DNA of 36,975 nucleotides from Gammaproteobacteria bacterium (GCA_024640085.1 JAHEFR010000024.1:1-36975), one strand, 5' to 3'; shown: positions 24,094 to 32,941, counted from the stretch's first letter. Notes: a model not told the origin generated them from the letters alone. Made by a program: numbers and translations.

Positions 24094-26829
24094 ATGACGA
24101 AACCGCGGACGGCGCACCTGCGGGTTACGCCAGGATCGGCCGTGTTGACGTTGTTGGTGATCCTGACGGCCACCGCCTGCGGTGGAGGGGGAGGCGGTTC
24201 CACATCGGGTTCCGGTAGCAATCCGTCATCCGGCCCCGGGCCATCGCCGTCTCCCGGCCCTGCCATCGGGACCTCACTGCCCGGCCCGCGGCCAAGCGCC
24301 AAGCCCCGGTCCTATGTGACCTTCGAGAGCGGGCAGGTTCGGCCGTTAGCCCTGTCGTCCGATGGCCAGCGACTGTTCGCCGTCAACACCCCGGACAATC
24401 GGCTGGAAATCTTCTCTCTCGCCGGGGGAGATCCCGTGTACCAGGAATCGGTCGCCGTGGGCATGGAACCCGTGGCGGTTGCCGCGGGCCCGGCCGGAAC
24501 GGTGTGGGTCGTCAATCATCTGTCGGACAGTGTCAGTATCGTGGCGACCGACGTTTCTCCCGCCCGGACCATAGCGACACTGCAAGTCGGCGACGAACCG
24601 GCGGACATCGTCGTTGCCGGCAGCGACGGCGGCCGGGTATTTGTGACATCGGCCCGGCGGGGACAGAACAATCCGGTCGATCCACGTTTCGGAACGCCGG
24701 GCACGGCCCGGGCGCTGGTCTGGGTCTTTGACGCCGCGACGGTCCTCGACGAGGGCGAGACGGCGCCTCTTTCCATCCTGGAGTTGTTCGGTGACACGCC
24801 GCGGGCCCTGGCGGTGAATGGGGACGGATCGCGGGTCTACGCCGCAATCTTCCGGTCCGGTAACAGCACGACGGTCCTCGGCCCCAACAAGATCTCGAAG
24901 ATGCCACCGCGCAAGAGTGCCGATGAAGTCACCCAACCCGACTCCGGCGTGATCGTCCGGAGCGTGAACGGTCACTGGGTAGACGAATCCGGTCAGATCT
25001 TCGACCAATCGGTCCCATTCACGCTGCCCGACCTGGACGTGTTCGAAATCGATGCCAACGGTGCTCCGCCGAGGACGATGGATACCTTTCGGGGGGTCGG
25101 TACCACGCTGTTCAACATGACGGTCAATCCCGTGGACGGTACGGTCTACGTCTCCAACACCGAGGCCCGCAATCACGTCCGCTTCTCCGGCCGCTCCGTG
25201 GCCGGTAGTACGACGGTTCGCGGGCGCGTGGCGGACAACAGGGTGACGTTAGTGAGTGCTGCCGGCGTCCGGCCACGGATGCTCAACAAGCACATCGACT
25301 TCGATCGCGAGGTGGGGACCGCCGCCGAACGGGCGTTGAGTCTCTCCTCACCGATGGGGCTGGCGGTGAGCGCCGACGGCAAGCGTCTCTACTTGGCTGC
25401 CTTCGGCTCCGCCAAGGTCGCAGTCTTCGATACGGCGAGCCTGGCGGACGACAGCTTCCAGCCGGACGCCAGCGCCCAGGTCGAACTATCCGGCGGCGGT
25501 CCCAGCGGCCTGGTGCTCGACGAGGGACGTGGCCGCGCCTACGTGCTGACCCGGTTCGACAACAGTATTTCCGTGATCGACCTTGCGGCCAATGAGGAAG
25601 TCGGGCACCTGGGGATGTTCAGTCCCGAACCGGCCAGCGTGGTGCAGGGACGCCCGTTCCTCTACGACGCGCGGATCACTTCCAGTAACGGCAACGATTC
25701 ATGCGCCACCTGCCACCTGTTCGGAGACACCGACGGCCTGGCATGGGATCTCGGCAATCCCGGCGCGGCGGTAAAGGGCATCCCCAACACATTCATCAAT
25801 ATCTCGCCGCCCGCTGATCCCCAGACTTTCCATCCCATGAAGGGGCCGATGATGACCCAGTCCATGCGCGGACTCAGGGGGCACGGCCCGATGCATTGGC
25901 GTGGCGATCGGACCGGCGCGAAGCCGGTAGGTGGCGAGACGCTCGAGGAAGCGGCGTTCAAGGAGTTCAACGAGGCTTTCGACGACCTGATGGGTCGGGA
26001 CGGACCCATCAGTAATACCGACATGCAGACGTTCACCGACTTCTCGATGCAACTCACGTTCCCGCCAAACCCGGTCCGGGCTCTGGACAACACGCTGAAC
26101 GAGCAGGAGCAGCGGGGCGCCGACCTGTACCGCACCGGGGTCGTGCGCATCCAGACGGGGGTTCGGGAGGTCTGTATGCAATGCCATGCGATCTCGCCCT
26201 CGAAGCTGCAGTTCGGTACCGCCGGGCTGATGGCGGACAACTCGCAACCCGGAGAGCGGAACTTCAAGATCCCGCACTTCCGTGATTTTTATCAGAAGGT
26301 CGGCATGTTCGGCTGGGGGTTCAACTCGCCTCCCGCCACCGGCCGGCAGGTGCGCGGATTCGGTTACAACCACAACGGTGCGACGTCGAGCAATTTCATC
26401 ATTGCGGACCTTGGCATGCCTGCGGACGACCTAGCCGCGTTGCGCGCCTTCCTGTTTGCATTCCCGACCGAGTCGGCCCCGATCCTCGGTCAGCAGGTGA
26501 CCCTCCGACACGATAACGCTGACCAGATCGAGGGAAGGCTCGCCCTGTTGGTGGTTCGCGGCATGCTGGAGACGGACATCCCGGAATGCGAACTCGTCGT
26601 AAAAGGCGTCGTCAGCGGATCGCCGTCGGGTTGGGTAATGGACAGGGACGGCACGTTCACGCCCGACCGCGGCGCAACACCGGTCAGCCTGGACGATCTC
26701 AGGGCCATCGCTGCGCAGCCAGGCCAGCCACTCACCTTCACCTGCGCTCCCTGGGGATCGGGTGAACGCATGGGGATCGACCGGGACCTGGACGGCACCC
26801 CCGACGGCGAGGACCCGACGACCGGCTAG
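24094..26829 (+). CDS. Lipoprotein with beta-propeller and two c-type heme motifs
   Basis: A 911-residue exported redox protein. The signal peptide ends TATAC, with Cys29 as the likely lipid anchor, followed by a Gly/Ser/Pro-rich tether. From about 70 to 520 come YVTN/YncE-like beta-propeller repeats (LSSDGQRLFAVNTPDNRLEI, VSADGKRLYLAAFGSAKVAV, RAYVLTRFDNSISVIDLA). Two covalent heme sites follow: CATCH at 537-541 and CMQCH at 694-698. The region between them resembles di-heme cytochrome c peroxidase/MauG-type proteins. The C-terminus GIDRDLDGTPDGEDP is a calcium-loop motif. The ATG at 24094 has an excellent ribosome site (GGAGGGGAGGAG); the longer open frame from 23941 starts before the signal peptide without family support. 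The role is probably periplasmic electron transfer or oxidation of a bound substrate; the substrate is unknown. Confidence 0.88.
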   Translation: MTKPRTAHLRVTPGSAVLTLLVILTATACGGGGGGSTSGSGSNPSSGPGPSPSPGPAIGTSLPGPRPSAKPRSYVTFESGQVRPLALSSDGQRLFAVNTPDNRLEIFSLAGGDPVYQESVAVGMEPVAVAAGPAGTVWVVNHLSDSVSIVATDVSPARTIATLQVGDEPADIVVAGSDGGRVFVTSARRGQNNPVDPRFGTPGTARALVWVFDAATVLDEGETAPLSILELFGDTPRALAVNGDGSRVYAAIFRSGNSTTVLGPNKISKMPPRKSADEVTQPDSGVIVRSVNGHWVDESGQIFDQSVPFTLPDLDVFEIDANGAPPRTMDTFRGVGTTLFNMTVNPVDGTVYVSNTEARNHVRFSGRSVAGSTTVRGRVADNRVTLVSAAGVRPRMLNKHIDFDREVGTAAERALSLSSPMGLAVSADGKRLYLAAFGSAKVAVFDTASLADDSFQPDASAQVELSGGGPSGLVLDEGRGRAYVLTRFDNSISVIDLAANEEVGHLGMFSPEPASVVQGRPFLYDARITSSNGNDSCATCHLFGDTDGLAWDLGNPGAAVKGIPNTFINISPPADPQTFHPMKGPMMTQSMRGLRGHGPMHWRGDRTGAKPVGGETLEEAAFKEFNEAFDDLMGRDGPISNTDMQTFTDFSMQLTFPPNPVRALDNTLNEQEQRGADLYRTGVVRIQTGVREVCMQCHAISPSKLQFGTAGLMADNSQPGERNFKIPHFRDFYQKVGMFGWGFNSPPATGRQVRGFGYNHNGATSSNFIIADLGMPADDLAALRAFLFAFPTESAPILGQQVTLRHDNADQIEGRLALLVVRGMLETDIPECELVVKGVVSGSPSGWVMDRDGTFTPDRGATPVSLDDLRAIAAQPGQPLTFTCAPWGSGERMGIDRDLDGTPDGEDPTTG

Positions 26830-27100
26830 GGACTGGCCGATGGGTGCAGCAGGGCCTTTCGGGTTGCGGCGAACATCCAGATCGTGCGGTCTGGAAAAAT
26901 GTCGTCCCGGGATCTGATGCCTCGAGACCGCTCGTCCCGGGGTCCGCCAACTAGCCAGACATTGGAACCCCGGCACCGACCAAAGGCCCCTTGACAGCGG
27001 AATGGTCGGCGTGGACCCTGATGCCGACAACAAGCGGCCCGATCTGAGTCGACGCCGGCCAGATAAGAAAACGGGGCCCATGAGGGAACGGGGGAAGTCC

Positions 27101-27496
27101 ATGACGACTCGAGATGCATCCTGCAGTTGCGGGCAGCTCCGGCTGACGGCCTCGGGCGACCCGGTGCGGGTGTCGATCTGCCATTGCCTGGCCTGCCAAA
27201 AGCGTACCGGCAGCACCTACGGCGCCCAGGCCAGGTTCCCGACGGAGCAGGTGGAGATCGAAGGCGAGAGCACGGAGTACATCCGTATCGGCGACAGCGG
27301 CAACCACATCAGTTTCCATTTCTGCCCGAGATGTGGATCCACCGTGTACTACCAGATCCACGATGCGCCGGACATGATCGCCGTGCCCATCGGCGCGTTC
27401 GCCGACCCGGACTTTCCGACGCCGCGGGTTTCTGTTTACGAGGCGAGAAGGCATGACTGGGTGGTCGTGCCCCACGATGTAGAGCATTTCGACTAG
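27101..27496 (+). CDS. GFA family zinc protein (Gfa/CENP-V fold)
   Basis: A 131-residue protein of the glutathione-dependent formaldehyde-activating enzyme (GFA) family. The conserved zinc ligands are present: Cys8 and Cys10 (CSCGQ), Cys27, Cys29 and Cys32 (CHCLAC) and Cys75 and Cys78 (CPRCGS). The pattern CHCLACQKRTGSTYGAQ is typical. The founding member is a formaldehyde-glutathione adduct-forming enzyme, but most family members have no tested function, so the name should be used cautiously. The ATG at 27101 has a GGGGGAAG ribosome site; an upstream ATG at 27080 is less favourable. The 271 bp in front contain a TTGACA box at about 26992 but no good -10. Confidence 0.9.
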   Translation: MTTRDASCSCGQLRLTASGDPVRVSICHCLACQKRTGSTYGAQARFPTEQVEIEGESTEYIRIGDSGNHISFHFCPRCGSTVYYQIHDAPDMIAVPIGAFADPDFPTPRVSVYEARRHDWVVVPHDVEHFD

Positions 27497-27634
27497 GGCG
27501 GTGCCAGGGGCGGTGATCGGCACCAGCCCGGGCCCAAGCGGCCGCGGGGCGGAAAACCCTGATGCGTGCGCATTGTCGAAGAGAATAGATGGGGACTTCA
27601 GGGTCCTCGCCGGTGATACCGGGGGAGAGAAAGG

Positions 27635-28120
27635 ATGACGACAGGCCTCAGGCCCATGAGCGAGGAAGCGTACGACGAGTACGTCAACAACTCGGTGCCC
27701 AACTACGCCCGCGAGAAGGTGGCCTCGGGCGAGTGGCAGGAGGAAGCATCGGTCGAGCGCGCCCGGGACGTCTTTAACGAGATGCTGCCCCAGGGGCTCG
27801 ACACGCCGGACAACTACCTGTTCGAAGTCATCGACGAATGGAACGACACGGCGGTGGGGGTCTTATGGATCACCGTCAGGGAGCGGGGAGGGCAGAAGAT
27901 CGGCTTTATCTGCGACGTCTATATCGATTCGGATCAGCAGAGCAAGGGCCATGCTTCCCGCGCGCTGCGCGCACTGGAGGACAAGGTCCGGTCGATGGGG
28001 CTTTCAGGGATCGGGCTGGAGGTATTCGGCCACAACGAGTCGGCCTACCGGCTGTACAAGCGATTGGGTTACGTGCCGGTGAACTTCTTCATGTTCAAGA
28101 CACTGGACCTGCAGGGATAA
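27635..28120 (+). CDS. GNAT family N-acetyltransferase
   Basis: A 161-residue acyltransferase using acetyl-CoA. The GNAT fold is visible in the order: N-terminal helical region (EEAYDEYVNNSVPNYAREKV), central strand GFICDVYIDSDQQSKGHASR with the acetyl-CoA-binding QQSKGHAS loop, the following helix (ALRALEDKVRSMGL) and the C-terminal IGLEVFGHNESAYRLYKRLG motif. Sequences like this are common in small GNAT proteins whose acceptor can be a small molecule or a protein N-terminus. A GGGGGAGAGAAAGG ribosome site precedes the ATG. It ends 13 bp before the convergent cysB gene. Confidence 0.9.
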   Translation: MTTGLRPMSEEAYDEYVNNSVPNYAREKVASGEWQEEASVERARDVFNEMLPQGLDTPDNYLFEVIDEWNDTAVGVLWITVRERGGQKIGFICDVYIDSDQQSKGHASRALRALEDKVRSMGLSGIGLEVFGHNESAYRLYKRLGYVPVNFFMFKTLDLQG

Positions 28121-28133
28121 ACGTTAGCCGGCC

Positions 28134-29135
28134 CTAGTCTTCCGCGGCCGCGACCCCGTTGCCGATGCCCCGCAAGGGCAGATCCACGGTCACCAGGGAC
28201 GCCACCTGCTCGTGATTGTCGCATTCCACGGCGCGGCCGATCCGGGCCTGGGTCCAGTGGGGCGCAAACAGTTCGACGAACTCGTACATCCACTGCCGCC
28301 ACACCAGTTCCCGCGGGAACCCGAGCCATGTGGTCAGTCGCGGGAACAGGCCTTCGCCGTCCATGGCCACCAGATCCTCGTCGCATCCGGAGGCCATGCT
28401 GGCGACCACGCCGACACCGAGCCCCATGCGCACGTACGTCTTGATGACGTCCGCGTCGCGGGCGGTGAAGGCCACGTTGGGCGTCAGGCCCGCCTCGCGG
28501 AATGCCTTCAAAAGCGATGACTCGTGCCGGGTGCTGAAGGTGTAGGTAACCAGGGGGTGCTGTGCCAGTTCCTCAAGTGTCGGCGGCCGGCCGGTCCCGG
28601 CCAGCGGGTGATCGCGGGGCACGATGATGCTGCGGTCCCAGCGGTAGCACGGCAGCAGCACCCAGTCGGGAAACAGGGTTTCAGAGCCGGTGGCGATTGC
28701 AAAGTCCATCTCGTGGCCGACGGCCATGTCAGCGATCTGCTCGGAGGTGCCCTGGTGCATATCCAGGCGTACGTCCGGGTATCGTTCGCGGAATTTCGTC
28801 ACCACGTCCGGCAGCACGTACCGGGCCTGGGTATGGGTGGTGGCGATGGCAAGGGTGCCGCCTTCTTCCCGGTAGCGCTTGCGTGACATGCCCTTGACCA
28901 CGGCGACCTCGGCGATGATGTTCCTGGCTCGCCGGATGACCTCCTCGCCTTCGGGAGTGATGCCCTCCAGGCTCTTCCCCTTGCGGATAAAGATCCTGAG
29001 TCCCAGTTCCTCTTCGAGGAGCTTGAGTTGCTTGCTGACGCCCGGCTGGGAGGTGAACAGCTTCTCAGCGGCCGCGGTGATGTTGAGGCCGTTCTCCACG
29101 ATGGCGAGCAGGATTGTGAACTGGCGCAGCCGCAT
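28134..29135 (-). CDS. cysB: CysB-type LysR regulator of sulfur assimilation
   Basis: A 333-residue LysR-type regulator closely matching CysB, which activates sulfate assimilation genes in response to N- or O-acetylserine. The DNA-binding domain (1-62) carries NITAAAEKLFTSQPGVSKQL and LEEELGLRIFIRKGKSLEGI; CysB proteins share TSQPGxSKQ followed by LEDELGxxIF. The effector-binding domain has THTQARYVLPDVVTKFRERY, TFSTRHESSLLKAFREAGL and MGLGVGVVASMA, all CysB-like. Its length is close to the 324 residues of E. coli CysB. It is divergent from the cysteine synthase gene at 29426 and shares the 290-bp intergenic region with it, the classic setting for CysB control. The C-terminus (GIGNGVAAAED) is slightly longer than usual. 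Confidence 0.93.
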   Translation of the reverse strand: MRLRQFTILLAIVENGLNITAAAEKLFTSQPGVSKQLKLLEEELGLRIFIRKGKSLEGITPEGEEVIRRARNIIAEVAVVKGMSRKRYREEGGTLAIATTHTQARYVLPDVVTKFRERYPDVRLDMHQGTSEQIADMAVGHEMDFAIATGSETLFPDWVLLPCYRWDRSIIVPRDHPLAGTGRPPTLEELAQHPLVTYTFSTRHESSLLKAFREAGLTPNVAFTARDADVIKTYVRMGLGVGVVASMASGCDEDLVAMDGEGLFPRLTTWLGFPRELVWRQWMYEFVELFAPHWTQARIGRAVECDNHEQVASLVTVDLPLRGIGNGVAAAED

Positions 29136-29254
29136 CGGAAGTTTCGTGTCCGCCCTTGCCCCCGGTTACCGGTTTTGAGCAGTCGATCCTGCACGGGGTT
29201 CCGTGGTGCGTCAAACAACCGGCGCCACGCGTCCCCTTCGGCCGGGCCTTTATA

Positions 29255-29272
29255 ACTTCCGGACATGGAAGT
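29255..29272. promoter_or_regulatory. Candidate CysB operator near the cysteine synthase promoter
   Basis: Inverted repeat ACTTCC-GGACAT-GGAAGT (perfect 6-bp arms, 6-bp centre) with a LysR-type T-N11-A layout, extended by imperfect TTATA/TATAA flanks. It overlaps a possible plus-strand promoter, TTTATA (29249-29254), a 17-bp spacer and TATAAG (29272-29277). Its position between divergent cysB and the cysteine synthase gene makes CysB the obvious candidate binder. Confidence 0.5.
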
Positions 29273-29332
29273 ATAAGAGGATCATATTGCCCCCGCGTCG
29301 GCGAGGGCGTTAGCGTGAGGTGGGGATGCAAG

Positions 29333-29359
29333 GGGTCAGAGAGCAATGCTCTCTGACCC
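29333..29359. repeat. REP-like palindrome, copy 3
   Basis: A 27-bp inverted repeat with 13-bp perfect arms, GGGTCAGAGAGCA and TGCTCTCTGACCC, around a single base. Half-copies occur at 7644-7658 and 19393-19407. Short extragenic palindromes of this size resemble the REP sequences mobilised by REP-associated tyrosine transposases, but no transposase is in the window. As RNA it would form a very stable hairpin in the cysteine synthase leader, 67 bases before the start codon. Confidence 0.7.
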
Positions 29360-29425
29360 TCGCTTAACTGCTCTTGACCGAACACCCCTGGCTACCGGGA
29401 TACCCAACCAAAAGGAGTCGATCCC

Positions 29426-30391
29426 ATGATCTACGACAGCATCTGCGACACCATCGGCCGAACGCCCATCGTCAGGTTGCATCGCACCGGCCCGGACCAC
29501 GTAGAGCTCTACGTGAAAGTGGAATCCTTCAACCCCATGGCGTCGGTCAAGGACCGGCTGGCCTACGCCATCATCCGTGACGCCGAGGACAGGGGCGTCC
29601 TCGAGCCCGGACAGACGGTGATCGAGGCCACCTCCGGCAATACGGGCATCGCCCTGGCGATGGTGTGCGCGGCGCGCGGCTACCCGTTTGTCTCCGTGAT
29701 GGCGGAGTCTTTCTCCGTCGAGCGGCGCAAGATCATGAAGGCACTGGGCGCCAAGGTGATCCTGACGCCGCCCGCCGAGCGAGCCACCGGCATGGTGCGC
29801 CTGGCCGAGGAACTGGCCGGGCGTCACGGCTGGTTTCTTGCACAACAATTCGAGAACCCGGCCAACCCGGCCTACCACCGCAACACGACCGGCCCGGAGA
29901 TCCTGCAGGATTTCGCCGCCCGCCGGCTGGACTACTGGGTGACCGGTTACGGTACCGGGGGGACCATGACCGGCGCCGGCGAGATGATCAAGCTTGCCCG
30001 CCCCGAAGTGACCATCATCGCCACGGAGCCTGCGGGCGCTGCGCTGCTGATGGGCAATGAATGGAAACCCCACAAGATCCAGGGCTGGACGCCTGACTTC
30101 ATCCCGGACGTGCTCAATCACGACGTTTACGACGAGATCCTTCCGGTTACCGACGAGGAGGCGATCGAAACGTCACTGCATCTGTCGCGCAATGAGGGCA
30201 TCTTCGCCGGCATCTCCGCCGGCGGCACCGTGGCGGCAGCGCTGAAGGTGGCGGAGAAGGCGGCGGCAGGCGCTGTGATCCTGGCCATGCTCCCCGACAC
30301 CGGCGAGCGCTATCTCTCCACGCCGTTGTTCGAGAACATCACCGAGGACTCGGACATCGACTGGCTGAAGAGCCTGGAAGGCGGCGACTGA
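29426..30391 (+). CDS. cysM: Cysteine synthase (O-acetylserine sulfhydrylase family)
   Basis: A 321-residue PLP enzyme that makes cysteine from O-acetylserine and sulfide. Seen: the PLP lysine Lys42 in MASVKDRLAYAI, the substrate loop TSGNTG at 69-74, the phosphate-binding GYGTGGT at about 174-180 and the C-terminal Ser region PDTGERYLSTPLF. The family includes CysK, CysM and related synthases; the motif NPMASVKDRL (CysK usually has NPxxSVKDRI) and the position beside cysB favour a true sulfhydrylase, but CysK and CysM are not safely separable here. AAAGGAG precedes the ATG. It is transcribed away from cysB and most likely activated by it through the site at 29255. Confidence 0.9.
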   Translation: MIYDSICDTIGRTPIVRLHRTGPDHVELYVKVESFNPMASVKDRLAYAIIRDAEDRGVLEPGQTVIEATSGNTGIALAMVCAARGYPFVSVMAESFSVERRKIMKALGAKVILTPPAERATGMVRLAEELAGRHGWFLAQQFENPANPAYHRNTTGPEILQDFAARRLDYWVTGYGTGGTMTGAGEMIKLARPEVTIIATEPAGAALLMGNEWKPHKIQGWTPDFIPDVLNHDVYDEILPVTDEEAIETSLHLSRNEGIFAGISAGGTVAAALKVAEKAAAGAVILAMLPDTGERYLSTPLFENITEDSDIDWLKSLEGGD

Positions 30392-30440
30392 GGCGGGTAC
30401 TGCCGGATCCGGGCGGTCGGGAGTCGAATCAGATCTGGTT

Positions 30441-30830
30441 ATGCTGAAGGAGGCCGCTTTCTACCTCGGGTTCGGTTCATTGCTGACCCACGAACTCGAC
30501 GCCATGAGCAATCACGAATGGCGCTTGCTGCCTGTGTTGCGCGCGTTGCCGGACGAGACCGGGATGATGGTTTTCGTGGCTCTGCATGTACCGTTGTTCG
30601 CCGTGCTGCTGGCCCTGGTGGCGAGCTCGCGGCCACGGATGCGCCGCCTTTCCCGGCTTGCAGTCGCCGGGTTCCTGGTGTTGCACGCGGGTCTGCACGT
30701 CCTGTTCATGGGCCATCAGGGGTACGAGTTCTCGTCGTGGTTGTCGGAGACCCTGATCTTCGGCGGTGCCCTGTGCGGGGTGGTCTATCTAGTGCTGGCC
30801 CTTCGCGAGGGCCGGGCGCCGACGTTCTGA
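30441..30830 (+). CDS. Small four-helix membrane protein, 129 aa
   Basis: Hydrophobic protein with about four membrane helices: LKEAAFYLGFGSLLTHELDA, MVFVALHVPLFAVLLALVAS, LAVAGFLVLHAGLHVLFMGH and a last helix ending VVYLVLALREG. Conserved-looking polar residues inside helices (THELDA, HVPLF, LHAGLH and GHQGYEF) suggest ligand or metal contact. Similar proteins exist as a small family of unknown function in bacteria; I cannot give a confident family name. It stands 49 bp after the cysteine synthase gene in the same direction and may be co-transcribed. The ATG is followed by CTGAAGGAGG, but no strong ribosome site precedes it. Confidence 0.75.
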   Translation: MLKEAAFYLGFGSLLTHELDAMSNHEWRLLPVLRALPDETGMMVFVALHVPLFAVLLALVASSRPRMRRLSRLAVAGFLVLHAGLHVLFMGHQGYEFSSWLSETLIFGGALCGVVYLVLALREGRAPTF

Positions 30831-30971
30831 GCGACCGGTCGCCGCCCGAAAGCCCTGGCGCGGTGAGCGGCCGCCCGGCATCATCCGGTCAGACCTTGTT
30901 GACTTTCCGGCGCAGCGATGAGGGGTGCATGAGCCCCGGCGAACGCGCCGGATCCGATACGGAGCGCTGAC

Positions 30972-31622
30972 ATGAACGACATCCTGCCGCCCGGGCCGAT
31001 GCTGATGGCGTTTCTCGCGGCCAGCCTGGTGCTGGCCGTCGTGCCCGGTCCCGGGGTCCTCTACATCGTCGTCCGCACTCTGACCCAGGGCCGGACTGCC
31101 GGGCTCGCCTCGGTGGCCGGTCTGGCGCTGGGCAATTTCGGCAATGCGCTCGGCGCATCCATCGGCCTCGCCGCGGTCCTGGCCGTATCGTCTGCTGCGT
31201 TCCTGGTGGTGAAGTGGACCGGCGCCCTGTACCTGATCTGGTTGGGCGTCAGGGCTATCCGCCGGCCGGTCAGGGCGACGGATCCATCCGTGGCGACCGC
31301 GCGAGCCGACGTCAGGCGCGTGTTCAGCGACGGCTTCATCGTCGCGCTGCTGAACCCCAAGACGGCTGTTTTCTTCGCCGCCTTCCTGCCCCAGTTCATG
31401 GGGACCGAATCCATCCCGGTGCTGCAGGGCATGGTGCTCGGTGGTCTGTTCGTGGCCATCGCCGCCGTCACCGACACCCTCTACGTCCTGGCGGCCGGAA
31501 CGGGCGCCCGGGCCCTGGCGAGCCATGCGTCCGCCGCTTCGGCCGGACGTTATCTCTCCGGTGGAGCGCTTATCGGTCTCGGGTTGATGACCGCACTGTC
31601 GGGAGGCCGCGCGGGCAAGTAG
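30972..31622 (+). CDS. LysE/RhtB family exporter
   Basis: A 216-residue inner-membrane exporter of the LysE/RhtB family, which exports amino acids such as homoserine, threonine or lysine. Typical features: an N-terminal helix with AVVPGPGVLYIVVRTLTQG (the conserved PGP motif), GLASVAGLALGNFGNALGAS, and the central GFIVALLNPKTAVFFAAFLP motif found in nearly all members. Six helices are expected. The start ATG at 30972 directly follows the stop-like TGA of a short frame and has a GGAG site (ACGGAGCGCTGAC). It lies 141 bp after the small membrane protein. A Cys or Ser/Thr precursor substrate is plausible given the cysteine synthase nearby, but this is conjecture. Confidence 0.9.
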   Translation: MNDILPPGPMLMAFLAASLVLAVVPGPGVLYIVVRTLTQGRTAGLASVAGLALGNFGNALGASIGLAAVLAVSSAAFLVVKWTGALYLIWLGVRAIRRPVRATDPSVATARADVRRVFSDGFIVALLNPKTAVFFAAFLPQFMGTESIPVLQGMVLGGLFVAIAAVTDTLYVLAAGTGARALASHASAASAGRYLSGGALIGLGLMTALSGGRAGK

Positions 31623-31789
31623 CCGCGAAGCCTGTATCGGCAGGTCCCACTGGATTCGGCGCCCGGCCGGCCTCGGGCTGCCTGTTGCCGGACATATCCC
31701 AGAAGCATCGGTGAGGCAGCCGACGCCGCCGGGGAGACAAGGATGGCTTTGGGGTTTTCGGGAATCCCCTCCATCTCGGGCGGCATCGG

Positions 31790-32941
31790 CTACTTGTCAC
31801 CGCCGGAATCCCGGTCGTTCGGCGACTGTTCTTTGCCGGCAGGTTCTCCGCCTGCCCCGCCATGGGTTGGCTCGCCACCGGAGTGCTCGACGAACAGCGT
31901 CTGGGTCGGATAGGCGAACTCGATACCCTCGTCTTCGAATTGCTCGTGGATGGCGAAGTTCACTGCCTGCTGGATGTCCATGTACAGGTTGTAATCCGGC
32001 TCCAGCACGTAATAGACGCTCTCGAAGTCCAGTGAGAAATCTCCGTAGCCCTTGAAGTGAGACCGGTCAAACCGGGTCTTTTCCCGGGACTCGATGGCGT
32101 TCCTGATGATCTGCGGGACTTTTTTCAACTTGTCCCGGGGCGTCTGGTAGGTAACCCCCAGGGTAAACAGGATCCGCCGCTCGCTCATCCTCCCGTAGTT
32201 CCGGATCCGGCTGCTCAGCAGGTCGGCATTGGACATGACCAGTTGCTCGCCGGTCAGGCTCCGCAATCGCGTGGTTTTCAGGCCCACGTTCTCGACGCTG
32301 CCCATGTAATCCCCGACGATGACGAAATCGCCGACGGCGAAAGGCTTGTCCAGCACGATGGACAGGGAGGCAAACAGGTCGCCGAGGATATTTTGTACCG
32401 CCAGGGCGACGGCGATGCCGCCCACGCCGAGGCCGGCCACGAGCGCGGTAATATCGACTCCCAGATTTTCCAGGATCAGCAGCACCACCACCGACCAGAC
32501 CGCCAGCCGTCCGACCCAGCTGGACACGTTGAGGGCCGCGACGCTGCCCGGATCCTCCTTGCGGCGCTTCTCCATGGCGCGCTTGAGCCAGAACTGGAGC
32601 AATTGGCTGCCCCACAGCCCGCCCTGGACGATCAGCGCGATCAGGGTCACCGAAACGACGATGGTCCTGACCTTGTCGGTGAGCGTCAGGACAAGCGATC
32701 CGAAAAACACTGCAAAGATCAGCAGGGCCAGGGCCTTGGTATTGGTGATCAGCTCGACCGCCGCATCGTCCCAGAACGTCTCGGTACGTGCGGCGAGCTT
32801 CGCCAGGCGTGATCGAAGCAGCGGTTTGACGATGAAGAAAAGGACCAGGAAAGCGAGCGCGATCCCTGCCGAGAAGAGCCACTGTTTGCCTGTGTTGCCC
32901 AGAAACTCGATCTGGAGCAGGTTTTGCATCATTTCCATCAT
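31790..32941 (-). CDS. Mechanosensitive ion channel, MscS family
   Basis: A 383-residue channel of the small-conductance family that releases solutes during hypo-osmotic shock. Seen: three N-terminal helices and then the conserved pore helix and beta domain: NLGVDITALVAGLGVGGIAV, ALAVQNILGDLFASLSIVLD, PFAVGDFVIVGDYMGSVENV and TGEQLVMSNADLLSSRIRNY. All match MscS. The C-terminal 40 residues are low-complexity, Gly/Glu-rich (EHSGGEPTHGGAGGEPAGK). Four start codons are clustered (MMEMM at 32941-32929) behind GGGAG; 32941 or 32938 fits. The longer open frame to 33031 is basic and lacks family similarity. It is convergent with LysE and shares its direction with the Fe-ADH upstream. Confidence 0.93.
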   Translation of the reverse strand: MMEMMQNLLQIEFLGNTGKQWLFSAGIALAFLVLFFIVKPLLRSRLAKLAARTETFWDDAAVELITNTKALALLIFAVFFGSLVLTLTDKVRTIVVSVTLIALIVQGGLWGSQLLQFWLKRAMEKRRKEDPGSVAALNVSSWVGRLAVWSVVVLLILENLGVDITALVAGLGVGGIAVALAVQNILGDLFASLSIVLDKPFAVGDFVIVGDYMGSVENVGLKTTRLRSLTGEQLVMSNADLLSSRIRNYGRMSERRILFTLGVTYQTPRDKLKKVPQIIRNAIESREKTRFDRSHFKGYGDFSLDFESVYYVLEPDYNLYMDIQQAVNFAIHEQFEDEGIEFAYPTQTLFVEHSGGEPTHGGAGGEPAGKEQSPNDRDSGGDK

